Numbered from the stretch's first letter, positions 5,281-11,632 are shown. The stretch: DNA of 11,697 nucleotides from Candidatus Iainarchaeum sp. (GCA_018651445.1 JABIDZ010000115.1:1-11697); one strand, 5' to 3'. Numbers and translations: made by a program. Notes: generated by a model from the sequence alone, not told the origin.

Positions 5281-5586
5281 ATGGAACTAAAAGATTTTGT
5301 TGGAAAGCCGTGCACAAGTAAAGTTAGCTACGAATTTTTTCCAAAAAAGAAAACTAAAATCGATTTAGCGAAAGCAAGTGAAGAATTAGCAAAGATTGCA
5401 ACTATAGATATTAATTCAAAAGTATTGTTAATTATTAAAATCGACATGAGCACTGTTTCTATTTTTAAGAATGGAAAAATCCTTGTCCGAGGAGAAAAAG
5501 ATGAAACAAAAGCAAGGAACACAGCTGAAAAGGTTGTTTCTGTTCTAGACGAAAGTGTTGCCGAAAAAAAAGGATTATTTGGCTAA
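5281..5586 (+). CDS. 101-aa protein with a TBP half-repeat-like C-terminal motif
   Basis: Unassigned small soluble protein. Residues 1-20 (ELKDFVGKPCTSKVSYEFFP) lead into a helix, IDLAKASEELAKIA (27-40), then strands VLLIIKI (48-54) and STVSIFKNGKILVRG (57-71), and a helix KARNTAEKVVSVL (77-89). The strand-turn-strand-helix 'IF.nGKi.v.G....e.A...a.kv...L' resembles one half of the TATA-binding protein repeat. It also resembles the C-terminal tail domain I recall in some ThiF/MoeB-type adenylyltransferases (f.dGRaii.Gt.d...Ar). A full TBP would be ~180 aa with two repeats, so this is at most a half. The TBP phenylalanines that kink DNA are not clearly conserved, so DNA binding is uncertain. 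Leaderless promoter shared with the kinase. Confidence 0.7.
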   Translation: MELKDFVGKPCTSKVSYEFFPKKKTKIDLAKASEELAKIATIDINSKVLLIIKIDMSTVSIFKNGKILVRGEKDETKARNTAEKVVSVLDESVAEKKGLFG

Positions 5587-5593
5587 GAGTAAA

Positions 5594-5600
5594 TTTAAAA
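5594..5600 (+). promoter_or_regulatory. TATA box of the small membrane protein gene
   Basis: TTTAAAA, with TTTAAA centred 26.5 nt before ATG 5623, 7 bp after the upstream stop codon. Predicts a leaderless mRNA. Confidence 0.6.
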
Positions 5601-5622
5601 GAAAAAGTGCAGTAATTAATAT

Positions 5623-5820
5623 ATGCACGGAAACACAGAATTTTTGTTTTTATTCGTACCATTTTTTGTTGTAGGCGTAATCGCGTTGTACTCTGCAATA
5701 ACAATCCCCCTGTTTTTAATCGGAAACATTATTTTAGGCATAATTGGAGTTGCGTGCTTAGCCATAGATGTATTCGCTTTGCTTGTACAATACGTTAATT
5801 GGAGATATTATAAGGAATGA
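5623..5820 (+). CDS. Small membrane protein, two predicted helices, 65 aa
   Basis: No family recognised. After a short polar start (MHGNTEF) come two hydrophobic segments, about residues 7-28 (LFLFVPFFVVGVIALYSAIT) and 30-56 (a Leu/Ile/Val/Gly-rich stretch ending VFALLVQYV). It ends in a polar tail NWRYYKE. The turn around Pro29 is short, so the protein is probably a helical hairpin with both ends on the same side. A fitting TATA box supports it as a real gene. The next gene starts 4 bp after its stop, so the two are probably one transcript, but that neighbour gives no clue to function. Confidence 0.6.
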   Translation: MHGNTEFLFLFVPFFVVGVIALYSAITIPLFLIGNIILGIIGVACLAIDVFALLVQYVNWRYYKE

Positions 5821-5824
5821 TAAC

Positions 5825-6391
5825 ATGCCTCCTCCACATCGCGTTAAAGCACAAAAAGCATTAGACAAAATTAACGGAGTTGCTTCTAAAGATGCACAAG
5901 CCGCAATTAATTTTGGATATATCCCCACTACACACATACACGGAGTAAAAAAAAATGTCGTATCAAAGGCAAGAACTTTACATACCGTTGAAAAAGTTAA
6001 TGAGATTCTTTCTGAAGTAGGAATTTCAATCACAAAAAAACAACCAATCGATATTAAAACTGCTCAAAAATTTGTTGCCAGTGCAAAAAGAGTTTTTGGA
6101 GAATCTCCAAAACTATTACCTATGTATAAAGCATATACTAGATTACAAAGTAATAATTCAATAATGACTTTATTAATTCGGAATAGACTAATTACTTTTG
6201 TCACTCTTGAACGCGGTTCAAAAGTTTATTATTATTTTGATAAACAAACACTTGCAACCGAAATCAGAGATCCAAAAGTTAAAGCTTTTTTAATGGCAAA
6301 AGTGAAAGGAAAGCATCCACTTACGATTAAACGACGCGAGGCACTTATTGAACAATTACAAGCAAATGCCCCCCTTTTACTTAAAGAATAA
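5825..6391 (+). CDS. Protein of unknown function, 188 aa
   Basis: I do not recognise this protein. From ATG 5825 it begins MPPPHRVKAQKALDKINGVA. It is basic and soluble, without Cys clusters or a P-loop. Residues ~8-75 look helical (AQKALDKI, KDAQAAINFGYI, VNEILSEVGI). Later segments NNSIMTLLIRNRLITFVTLERG and SKVYYYFD could be a beta-sheet or winged hairpin, and the C-terminal third is helical and basic (KVKAFLMAKVKGKHPLTIKR). Start choice: an in-frame ATG at 5768 would overlap the membrane-protein gene by 53 bp and give an unlikely N-terminus. The 5825 start, 4 bp after that gene's stop, is preferred. No strong SD is seen (GGA only). Confidence 0.6.
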   Translation: MPPPHRVKAQKALDKINGVASKDAQAAINFGYIPTTHIHGVKKNVVSKARTLHTVEKVNEILSEVGISITKKQPIDIKTAQKFVASAKRVFGESPKLLPMYKAYTRLQSNNSIMTLLIRNRLITFVTLERGSKVYYYFDKQTLATEIRDPKVKAFLMAKVKGKHPLTIKRREALIEQLQANAPLLLKE

Positions 6392-6422
6392 AAATAGTTT
6401 GTAACCAAATTTATTTGATAAT

Positions 6423-6824
6423 ATGAGTGATTGTATTTTTTGTAAGTTCTCAAAAGGAGAGATCAAACCAATAACGGTTTATGAAGACGATAAATGCATT
6501 GTATTCCTCGATAAGTTTCCTTTAACCAAAGGACAAACACTTGTTGTTGGGAAAAAACACATCGATAATGTATTCGATCTTCCAGATGATGATTACACAC
6601 ATATTTTTAACATCGCAAAAAAAATCGTTAAAGCGAGTGATGCTGCGTTTGACACAATTAGAACTTGGTTGTTAGTACAAGGAATGCAAGTAGCACACAA
6701 CCACATCAAAATCTTGCCGATTTATGAAGGAGAATACCCTAATCTAACCGAAGGAAGCGGGCCCGAAGTAAATGATGACGTTTTAAATGAACAAGCAGAA
6801 AAACTGAAGAAAGCATTAGAATAA
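6423..6824 (+). CDS. HIT-family (histidine triad) protein with HxHxK motif
   Basis: 133 aa, close to the usual length for HIT nucleotide hydrolases/transferases (Hint/Fhit-type), which act on AMP- or NMP-linked substrates through a histidyl-nucleotide intermediate. The N-terminal CIFC (4-7) is the typical HIT zinc pair. The core KCIVFLDKFPLTKGQTLVVGKKHID (~24-48) matches the family. The triad region reads VAHNHIKILP: the first two His are present, including the middle one that normally acts as nucleophile, but the third is Lys (His-x-His-x-Lys). I recall an HxHxK subgroup in other prokaryotes, so this may be a real variant rather than a loss. The Gly-Asn-Gly stretch usually before the motif is replaced by TWLLVQGMQ. 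It follows the 188-aa gene by 31 bp. Substrate unknown. Confidence 0.85.
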   Translation: MSDCIFCKFSKGEIKPITVYEDDKCIVFLDKFPLTKGQTLVVGKKHIDNVFDLPDDDYTHIFNIAKKIVKASDAAFDTIRTWLLVQGMQVAHNHIKILPIYEGEYPNLTEGSGPEVNDDVLNEQAEKLKKALE

Positions 6825-6840
6825 CACACAAAAACTAGGA

Positions 6841-6859
6841 CAGTTCGAAAAACGAACTG
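6841..6859. repeat. Perfect 7-bp inverted repeat (hairpin)
   Basis: CAGTTCG-AAAAA-CGAACTG begins 17 bp after the HIT stop codon. No T-run follows on the plus strand, so it is not an obvious plus-strand terminator. On the minus strand a short T-run follows, but no minus gene ends here. It may be an mRNA 3' end structure or a protein-binding inverted repeat. Confidence 0.6.
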
Positions 6860-6874
6860 AACAAATATTAATTC

Positions 6875-6957
6875 AACCTATACCTATTACTTGCAGAAGG
6901 AAAAAAGTTCTTTTTCTCCCACACAAGAAAGAGCCTTCTTTAGCCGGTACCAAGGTT
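6875..6957 (+). other. Possible structured RNA or leader element upstream of mcm
   Basis: Four complementary pairs nest in order: AACCT/AGGTT (6875-6879 with 6953-6957), TACC/GGTA (6881-6884 with 6946-6949), AGAAGG/CCTTCT (6895-6900 with 6934-6939) and TTCTT/AAGAA (6908-6912 with 6925-6929). Together they would make an interrupted 83-nt stem. Each arm is short, so chance is a real alternative, and no known RNA family is recognised. It lies upstream of the mcm TATA box, so it would be a separate RNA or the HIT mRNA 3' end. Confidence 0.25.
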
Positions 6958-6966
6958 AGGAATTGC

Positions 6967-6974
6967 TTATAAAT
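6967..6974 (+). promoter_or_regulatory. TATA box of mcm
   Basis: TTATAAAT. A start about 26 nt from its centre falls near 6996-6997. This favours translation from ATG 7002 with a leader of about 5 nt over the GTG at 6993, which would lie upstream of the transcript start. Confidence 0.6.
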
Positions 6975-7001
6975 GATTAAAACAAGAATTGTGTGAGCCC
7001 A

Positions 7002-9113
7002 ATGGAAATAAACCTAGAAGAAATTGAAAAACAAGAGTCAAGCCCTTTCGTTGAACGATTCGAAGAATTCTTTAACTTAGAATACAAGAAACACATTGAA
7101 AGAATAATTGAATCTTATCCCGAAGAAAGATCGTTGACAGTTGATTTCAAGGCTCTAGAAAAATTTGATCCAATCTTGGCAGATGAATTACTTGAAAATC
7201 CTGATGCTGTCATGGCTTCAGCAAAAACTGCAATACAAGAAGTAAATATTCCGTCTCTTAACGTAGAATCATTTAATCCACATATTCGTTTTTTTAATCT
7301 TCCAAAAGATCGTCATATCGATATCAAAGACATTAGTTCAAAACATTTAGGACAAATGGTTTGTGTTGAAGGTTTAGTAAGACAAATAACTGACGTATTA
7401 CCAAAACTAAAATTAGCTGTTTGGAAATGTAAGCGTTGTGGAAATGTTTACAAAATCCCACAAGAAAAACAAATGGTCCAATCACCAAATATGTGCGAGT
7501 GTCATAGTAGAGACTTTGAATTAGTTGACGACAAGAGTTCTTTTATTGATTATCAAAAAATACAGATACAAGAACCTCTAGAAAAATTAAGGGGAAATGC
7601 ACAAGCAGTTTACATCGATGCATATGTGAGTGATGACCTAGTAAACAAGGTTAGTGCTGGAGACAAAACAAATTTTGTTGGAACACTACGTTTAGTTCCT
7701 CCACAAAAAGACAAGAAAACTATTTATGGAAGATTTGTTGAAGTAAATTATTTAGAAGAAACACAAAAAGAATTTTCAGAAATCGATGTTACTAAAGAAG
7801 AAGAAGAAGAAATTCATAAATTAGCAAGAAATCCAGAAATATTTGATATTCTAGTTAATAGTGTTGCGCCAGCGATTTATGGACACGACATTGTAAAACA
7901 AAGTATCGTATTACAATTATTTGGAGGAGTGCAAAAGAATTTACCAAACGAACAAAAGATTCGAGGAAACGTTCACATTTTATTAATCGGCGATCCAGGA
8001 TGTGGAAAAAGTCAATTACTACAAGCAACTGCAAATCTAGCTCCCAAAAGTATTTACATTAGTGGAAAAACATCAAGCTCTGCAGGTTTAACTGCAACCG
8101 CTGTAAAAGACGAATTTGGAGAAGGTGGTTGGACATTAAAAGCAGGTGCGCTTGTTTTGAGCTCTGGCGGAATTTGTATGGCCGATGAACTAGATAAAAT
8201 GGATCCTCAAGATCGCAGTGCTTTACACGAAGCAATGGAACAAGGAATGATCTCGGTTGCAAAAGCAGGTATCGTTGCTCGATTCAAAACCGACACTGCG
8301 TTATTAGCTGCGGCAAATCCAAAGTTTTCTAGGTTTGATAAATTCCAACCGTTTTTAGAACAAATTGATTTGCCCGCATCACTTATTTCTAGATTCGACT
8401 TATTTTTTATGATTAGAGATATTTTGGATAGAACAATGGATCAAAAGATTTCTGAACACATCCTTAAAACACATCAAAGTGGAGAAAAATTAAGACAAGC
8501 AGCAAAAAAAGGAATTGCTATTTCAAAAGAAGAAAAAGAAGAGATTGATAAAATTACTAAACCATTAGTCGACGGTGAATTATTACGAAAATATATTTCT
8601 TATGCAAGACAAAAATGCTTTCCGATTCTAAGCGAAGACGCGATGCAAATGCTAACTGAGTTTTATGTTAGTTTACGTGATCAAGGAAGACAACAAGGTG
8701 CTTACGCGGCAACTGCAAGACAACTTGAAGGGCTTGTTAGATTATCTGAATCGAGTGCTAAAATAAAATTGAAAGACACTGTTGATGTTGAAGACGCTGA
8801 GCGAGCAATTTTTCTTGTGAGAAAGTCTTTAGAAGAAACTGTTACTGATCCAGAAACAGGAAAAATAGATATTGATATTGTTACAAGCGGAATAACACAC
8901 ACAAAACAAAACGCAATTAATGTTACATTAAAATTAGTTAAAGACGCTATGAGTGAAGGCGTTGACATGGTTCCTATAGAACAAATAATTTCTGAAGGAA
9001 TTGAAAAAGGACTTGATGAAGGAAAAGTTACTGCCGCTCTTGAAGACTTGGAGCGAAAAGGCGAGATTTACAAACCACGCCACCACTTTGTAAAACCAAC
9101 TAAGAAACATTAG
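7002..9113 (+). CDS. mcm: Minichromosome maintenance (MCM) replicative helicase
   Basis: About 703 aa, normal for archaeal MCM; forms the hexameric DNA-unwinding motor at replication forks. Positions counted from GTG 6993 (subtract 3 from ATG 7002). The N-terminal OB/zinc region has CKRCG and CEC cysteines (146, 149, 168, 170). The AAA+ core has Walker A GDPGCGKS (333-340), Walker B MADELDKM (396-403) and the arginine-finger motif SRFD (466-469). A lid/helical region follows, then a C-terminal winged-helix-like end (VPIEQIISEGIEKGLDEGKV...LEDLERKGEIYKPR). The Walker A Cys-Gly replaces the more common Thr-Ala of many MCMs, and Walker B has Ala-Asp-Glu-Leu for Ile-Asp-Glu-Phe; the catalytic Asp-Glu is kept. 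No intein. Single copy here, with no Cdc6, GINS or primase gene in the window. Confidence 0.97.
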   Translation: MEINLEEIEKQESSPFVERFEEFFNLEYKKHIERIIESYPEERSLTVDFKALEKFDPILADELLENPDAVMASAKTAIQEVNIPSLNVESFNPHIRFFNLPKDRHIDIKDISSKHLGQMVCVEGLVRQITDVLPKLKLAVWKCKRCGNVYKIPQEKQMVQSPNMCECHSRDFELVDDKSSFIDYQKIQIQEPLEKLRGNAQAVYIDAYVSDDLVNKVSAGDKTNFVGTLRLVPPQKDKKTIYGRFVEVNYLEETQKEFSEIDVTKEEEEEIHKLARNPEIFDILVNSVAPAIYGHDIVKQSIVLQLFGGVQKNLPNEQKIRGNVHILLIGDPGCGKSQLLQATANLAPKSIYISGKTSSSAGLTATAVKDEFGEGGWTLKAGALVLSSGGICMADELDKMDPQDRSALHEAMEQGMISVAKAGIVARFKTDTALLAAANPKFSRFDKFQPFLEQIDLPASLISRFDLFFMIRDILDRTMDQKISEHILKTHQSGEKLRQAAKKGIAISKEEKEEIDKITKPLVDGELLRKYISYARQKCFPILSEDAMQMLTEFYVSLRDQGRQQGAYAATARQLEGLVRLSESSAKIKLKDTVDVEDAERAIFLVRKSLEETVTDPETGKIDIDIVTSGITHTKQNAINVTLKLVKDAMSEGVDMVPIEQIISEGIEKGLDEGKVTAALEDLERKGEIYKPRHHFVKPTKKH

Positions 9114-9136
9114 TTCTAGCAAAGAAAAACAATTAA

Positions 9137-9144
9137 TTTAAAAG
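9137..9144 (+). promoter_or_regulatory. TATA box of the presenilin-like gene
   Basis: TTTAAAAG, with TTTAAA centred 26.5 nt before ATG 9166. Predicts a leaderless mRNA. Confidence 0.6.
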
Positions 9145-9165
9145 AATAAAAAACACTAATTAGTC

Positions 9166-10002
9166 ATGGTAAAAAATAAGGAAACTCATTGGTTGAGTGT
9201 AGAAGTATTTGCTTTGCTCACAGCCGTTTTTGTTGTTTCACAAATAATTGGTTTGTTTATTGCAAACAAATTACTCGAACTAGGAATTGTTAGTGGTTCG
9301 TTTACCCAAGACATGAATGATCCGCTCAACGCAGTTATTTTGTTTGGAATGATAATGTTGATGACCATAATCATTTTACTTGCTTTAAGGTATAAAAAAC
9401 AAAGAAAGTTTTTGTGGGTTATAGAGGCTCTTGCGATTTTTGCTACGGCTACTGTCGTGTTTGGAGCCGTTTTTCCTTACGACGACTTTTTGGTTTTGTT
9501 AATCACTTTAGCAATTCTTGTTTATAGATATACACACAAAGACAATGTGTGGTTTAGAAATTTTGTGAGTTTAATTGCAATTATTGGTGCGGGAGCCGTG
9601 ATTGGAATCTCGTTTGGTTTACTACCAATACTTTTGTTCATTAGTATTTTGTCAGCATACGATTTGATTGCTGTTTTTGGAACCAAACACATGGTTACAC
9701 TTGGAAAAGCTGTTACAAAAAAGAATTTTGCTTTTACTGTTTGTTTTCCAACAAAAAAACATACTTTTGAACTAGGAAACGGAGACTTGGTTATTCCTTT
9801 GATTACATCCGCAAGTGTACTCGCAAATGGTTGGTTTGTAAATAACTTGTTAGTTGCAAGCCTTGTTTTAGTTGCTAGTTACATCGGCCTTTTCTTGAGC
9901 ATTTACATTGTTGGAACAAAAAAGATTTCTTTGCCTGCGCTACCACCACAAACAGTTTTGATGCTAATCGTTATTGGGCTAGCTATTTTGTTTGGGTTAT
10001 AA
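9166..10002 (+). CDS. Presenilin/signal peptide peptidase-like aspartyl intramembrane protease (A22)
   Basis: 278 aa, highly hydrophobic, about nine predicted membrane helices. All three hallmarks of GxGD intramembrane proteases are present and in order: the catalytic YD motif in ILSAYDLIAVFG (Asp166), the GxGD motif in FELGNGDLVIP (Asp207), and PALP (257-260). Between the two Asp residues is a polar loop (TKHMVTLGKAVTKKN...PTKKHTF), as in archaeal presenilin homologues. It should cut single-pass membrane peptides such as spent signal peptides; the substrate is unknown. Length and motif spacing match archaeal A22 proteins. It follows mcm by 52 bp but has its own promoter, so the link to mcm is probably positional. 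It ends convergently against the next gene, sharing TTATAA. Confidence 0.93.
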   Translation: MVKNKETHWLSVEVFALLTAVFVVSQIIGLFIANKLLELGIVSGSFTQDMNDPLNAVILFGMIMLMTIIILLALRYKKQRKFLWVIEALAIFATATVVFGAVFPYDDFLVLLITLAILVYRYTHKDNVWFRNFVSLIAIIGAGAVIGISFGLLPILLFISILSAYDLIAVFGTKHMVTLGKAVTKKNFAFTVCFPTKKHTFELGNGDLVIPLITSASVLANGWFVNNLLVASLVLVASYIGLFLSIYIVGTKKISLPALPPQTVLMLIVIGLAILFGL

Positions 10003-10659
10003 TTCTTTAACAAAAAAAGGAAACATTCGTTTGTATTTCATGGCATGCGCAACCGAATAATATAATTTTCGCATATCTTCTCTTATTGCTCTGGTTTCAC
10101 TTCCAAAATCAAATGACTGAAATTCTGCAGACTCTGTCATTGGTGCACCATAATAATCAAGTGTTTCTGGTCTACGAACTTTTACATATTTGAACCCGTG
10201 TGCTCTTGCATGTTCTTCGACTTGTTGCAATAAATAATTCGCCCACGGCATTCCTGCAAAACTTTTAAAAGCATCTAAATCTTTTTTTGCTTTGTCTGCC
10301 CCTTGAATAGATTCTATTACAACCGTATCTTCTTCAAAGCCAAGTTTTACAGACGCTATTTTTTGCCCCATATGCTTTGCACCTAATCGGATAACTACGC
10401 CATAATGCGATTCGTGTATAGTAGAACTAATCCCAATCGTAAATGCTTTTCTTCGTTTTTTCAAAACTTGTTTTGGAAAAGAATCCATAAATTGCTGTCC
10501 AATTTTCTCTCCGCCTCTGCCTACCGCAGTCGGATACATTCCAGGACGTTTCCTTGTACTATCGGCAAAATGCTTTGCGCCCCGCGAATCAAGTACTCTT
10601 TGAGTTATCCAAAAAGGCGTTCTATAAAATTTCTTTCGTGGTTTTCTTCCGGTTTTCAT
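9997..10659 (-). CDS. GNAT-like protein of unknown function, 220 aa
   Basis: No specific family recognised. The N-terminal ~70 residues are very basic (KTGRKPRKKFYRTPFW, then KQVLKKRRKAF). The central part has strands SHYGVVIRLG, ASVKLGFEEDTVVIESIQG, then a helix around MPWANYLLQQVEEHARAHGF and a strand KYVKVRRPE. The C-terminal part has a helix REDMRKLYYSVAHAMKYKRMF and ends FFVKEL. The 'iQG....pwa..Ll..ve..Ar..Gfk.v.vr.Pe...Yy' order resembles GNAT acetyltransferase folds, but I cannot see a confident acetyl-CoA P-loop (Q/RxxGxG/A), so catalysis is uncertain. The basic N-terminus suggests nucleic-acid contact. Leaderless promoter; convergent overlap with the presenilin gene. Confidence 0.7.
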   Translation of the reverse strand: MKTGRKPRKKFYRTPFWITQRVLDSRGAKHFADSTRKRPGMYPTAVGRGGEKIGQQFMDSFPKQVLKKRRKAFTIGISSTIHESHYGVVIRLGAKHMGQKIASVKLGFEEDTVVIESIQGADKAKKDLDAFKSFAGMPWANYLLQQVEEHARAHGFKYVKVRRPETLDYYGAPMTESAEFQSFDFGSETRAIREDMRKLYYSVAHAMKYKRMFPFFVKEL

Positions 10660-10680
10660 TAAAAAATAAGCTTCAACTTA

Positions 10681-10689
10681 ATATAAAAA
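10681..10689 (-). promoter_or_regulatory. TATA box of the GNAT-like gene
   Basis: Minus-strand TTTTATAT; the TATA core is centred 25.5 nt before ATG 10659. It also lies just past the stop of the adjacent deoxyribosyltransferase-like gene. Confidence 0.6.
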
Positions 10690-10696
10690 CTAAGCA

Positions 10697-11104
10697 CTAT
10701 TTTATCAGAGAAAGATCTCCATTAAGCACAACCGGTTTCATTGCGATTATTTCATCTTTTATTGGAAGATCAGGAATATCATTTAACAAAAATATCTTTT
10801 TATCTAGAACATATGCAAAACCCATTTCAAGAAATGCATTTCCGCCTATATATCCTTTGACACCTTTTTTTTCTTCATTAATAACAATAATTGCATCCGA
10901 ATTTTTTATTTCTTCAAAATAAACTTTTATGATATCATACTTTATTTTGTTTTCTATTATCGCTTCGCTCACACCCGGATCTTTTTTCACATAACCCTCA
11001 ATTAATTCATTCAGATTTGGTTCATGATTTAATGCAATAAGCTCGTTTTTTGTTTGAATCATTTTTTTCGCAAAAGCCATGCTCCCACATAAAACAATCT
11101 TCAT
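10697..11104 (-). CDS. Nucleoside 2-deoxyribosyltransferase-like protein
   Basis: 135 aa from ATG 11104. It has the Rossmann-like fold of the NDT/MazG-neighbour family: MKIVLCGSMAFAKKM (strand 1 and phosphate-contact loop), then a segment with FEEIKNSDAIIVINEE (Asp70 after the helix), GYIGGNAFLEMGFA (Glu93 in the place of the family's catalytic Glu in the G.n..E.G.A motif), and KKIFLLNDIP. Such enzymes cleave or exchange the base-deoxyribose bond; related folds include LOG-type and TIR-like nucleotide hydrolases, so the substrate is open. Start: ATG 11104 has a GGTG SD within the end of the upstream VTT gene, 1 bp after its stop. A TTG at 11116 would overlap. It is co-transcribed with the VTT protein. 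Basis for function is motif only. Confidence 0.75.
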   Translation of the reverse strand: MKIVLCGSMAFAKKMIQTKNELIALNHEPNLNELIEGYVKKDPGVSEAIIENKIKYDIIKVYFEEIKNSDAIIVINEEKKGVKGYIGGNAFLEMGFAYVLDKKIFLLNDIPDLPIKDEIIAMKPVVLNGDLSLIK

Positions 11105-11105
11105 T

Positions 11106-11612
11106 TTATGCACCAAATAAATGTATCAAGAAACCAATTCCATAGTAACCTGCGTAAGCAAGAATAACGTAACGAGGAACTTTTCCCAAGAGACAACCAA
11201 TGAAGAATTTCTTTATCGAGTATTTTGATAATCCTGCTGCGATCCCAACTAGATCAAACGGCAACGGAGTGAAAGAAAAGAAAGCAATTAATGGTATTCC
11301 AACGGTTTCAAGTTTTTCTTTTAACAAACGAAGTTTTTCTACTTCCTTGTTTTTCATTGATTCAAAACTCTTTATTCCTGCTAAACCAACAAAGTAACCA
11401 CTCAACTCTCCGATACTAGCTCCAAGCGCAACTATCAAACCAAGAATAAGCGGAGTTATAACACCTAAACCAAAAAAGTCTACTGTTGCTAGCGGAATAA
11501 TTAATAGATCAATTGGAAGCGGTAAGAAAAGCGACGCGTTTCCTATTATTGCTGCGATAAATAAGCCCAAAGGACCTATTGAAACTAGAAATGCTATGAA
11601 CGCTTCAATCAT
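11106..11612 (-). CDS. VTT/DedA-type membrane protein (YqaA-like)
   Basis: 168 aa integral membrane protein of the VTT (SNARE-associated, DedA/TMEM41/VMP1) superfamily, linked elsewhere to lipid scrambling or small-ion/polyprenyl-phosphate transport. The N-terminal FIAFLVSIGPLGLFIAAIIG and re-entrant LFLPLPIDLLIIPLA are followed by IVALGASIGELSGYFVGLAG, where G.siGe.sGY.vG is the family signature. A charged helix NKEVEKLRLLKEKLETVG comes next, then AFFSFTPLPFDLVGIAAGL and a last segment LLGKVPRYVILAYAGYYGIGF. The R/KxPR-like positions after the last half are family-typical. The leaderless promoter is at 11634-11639. It is first in a two-gene minus-strand operon with the deoxyribosyltransferase-like protein. 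Confidence 0.85.
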   Translation of the reverse strand: MIEAFIAFLVSIGPLGLFIAAIIGNASLFLPLPIDLLIIPLATVDFFGLGVITPLILGLIVALGASIGELSGYFVGLAGIKSFESMKNKEVEKLRLLKEKLETVGIPLIAFFSFTPLPFDLVGIAAGLSKYSIKKFFIGCLLGKVPRYVILAYAGYYGIGFLIHLFGA

Positions 11613-11632
11613 GCAATAAGTAAGAAAATGGC

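Larger units (their letters stand above)
6825..7001. other. Longest intergenic gap, upstream of mcm
   Basis: No gene is found here on either strand. It holds a perfect hairpin (6841-6859), a set of nested complementary segments (6875-6957) and the mcm TATA box (6967-6974). I see no tRNA, no origin-recognition-box repeats that I can identify, and no AT-rich unwinding element that stands out. Confidence 0.55.

Noticed and set aside
5768..5824. Longer N-terminus for the 188-aa gene from ATG 5768
   Set aside because: Would overlap the membrane-protein gene by 53 bp; the added residues are unlike a normal start, and ATG 5825 sits 4 bp after the upstream stop.
6841..6859. Hairpin GTTCG...CGAAC as part of a tRNA T-arm or as an intrinsic terminator
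   Set aside because: No acceptor, D or anticodon arms can be laid out around it, and there is no T-run on the plus strand.
6860..7001. Replication origin upstream of mcm
   Set aside because: No repeated origin-recognition-box-like motifs or Cdc6/Orc1 gene seen; only a TATA box and weak pairings are visible.
7002..9113. Intein or insertion in mcm
   Set aside because: Walker A, Walker B and arginine-finger regions run without interruption and total length is normal.
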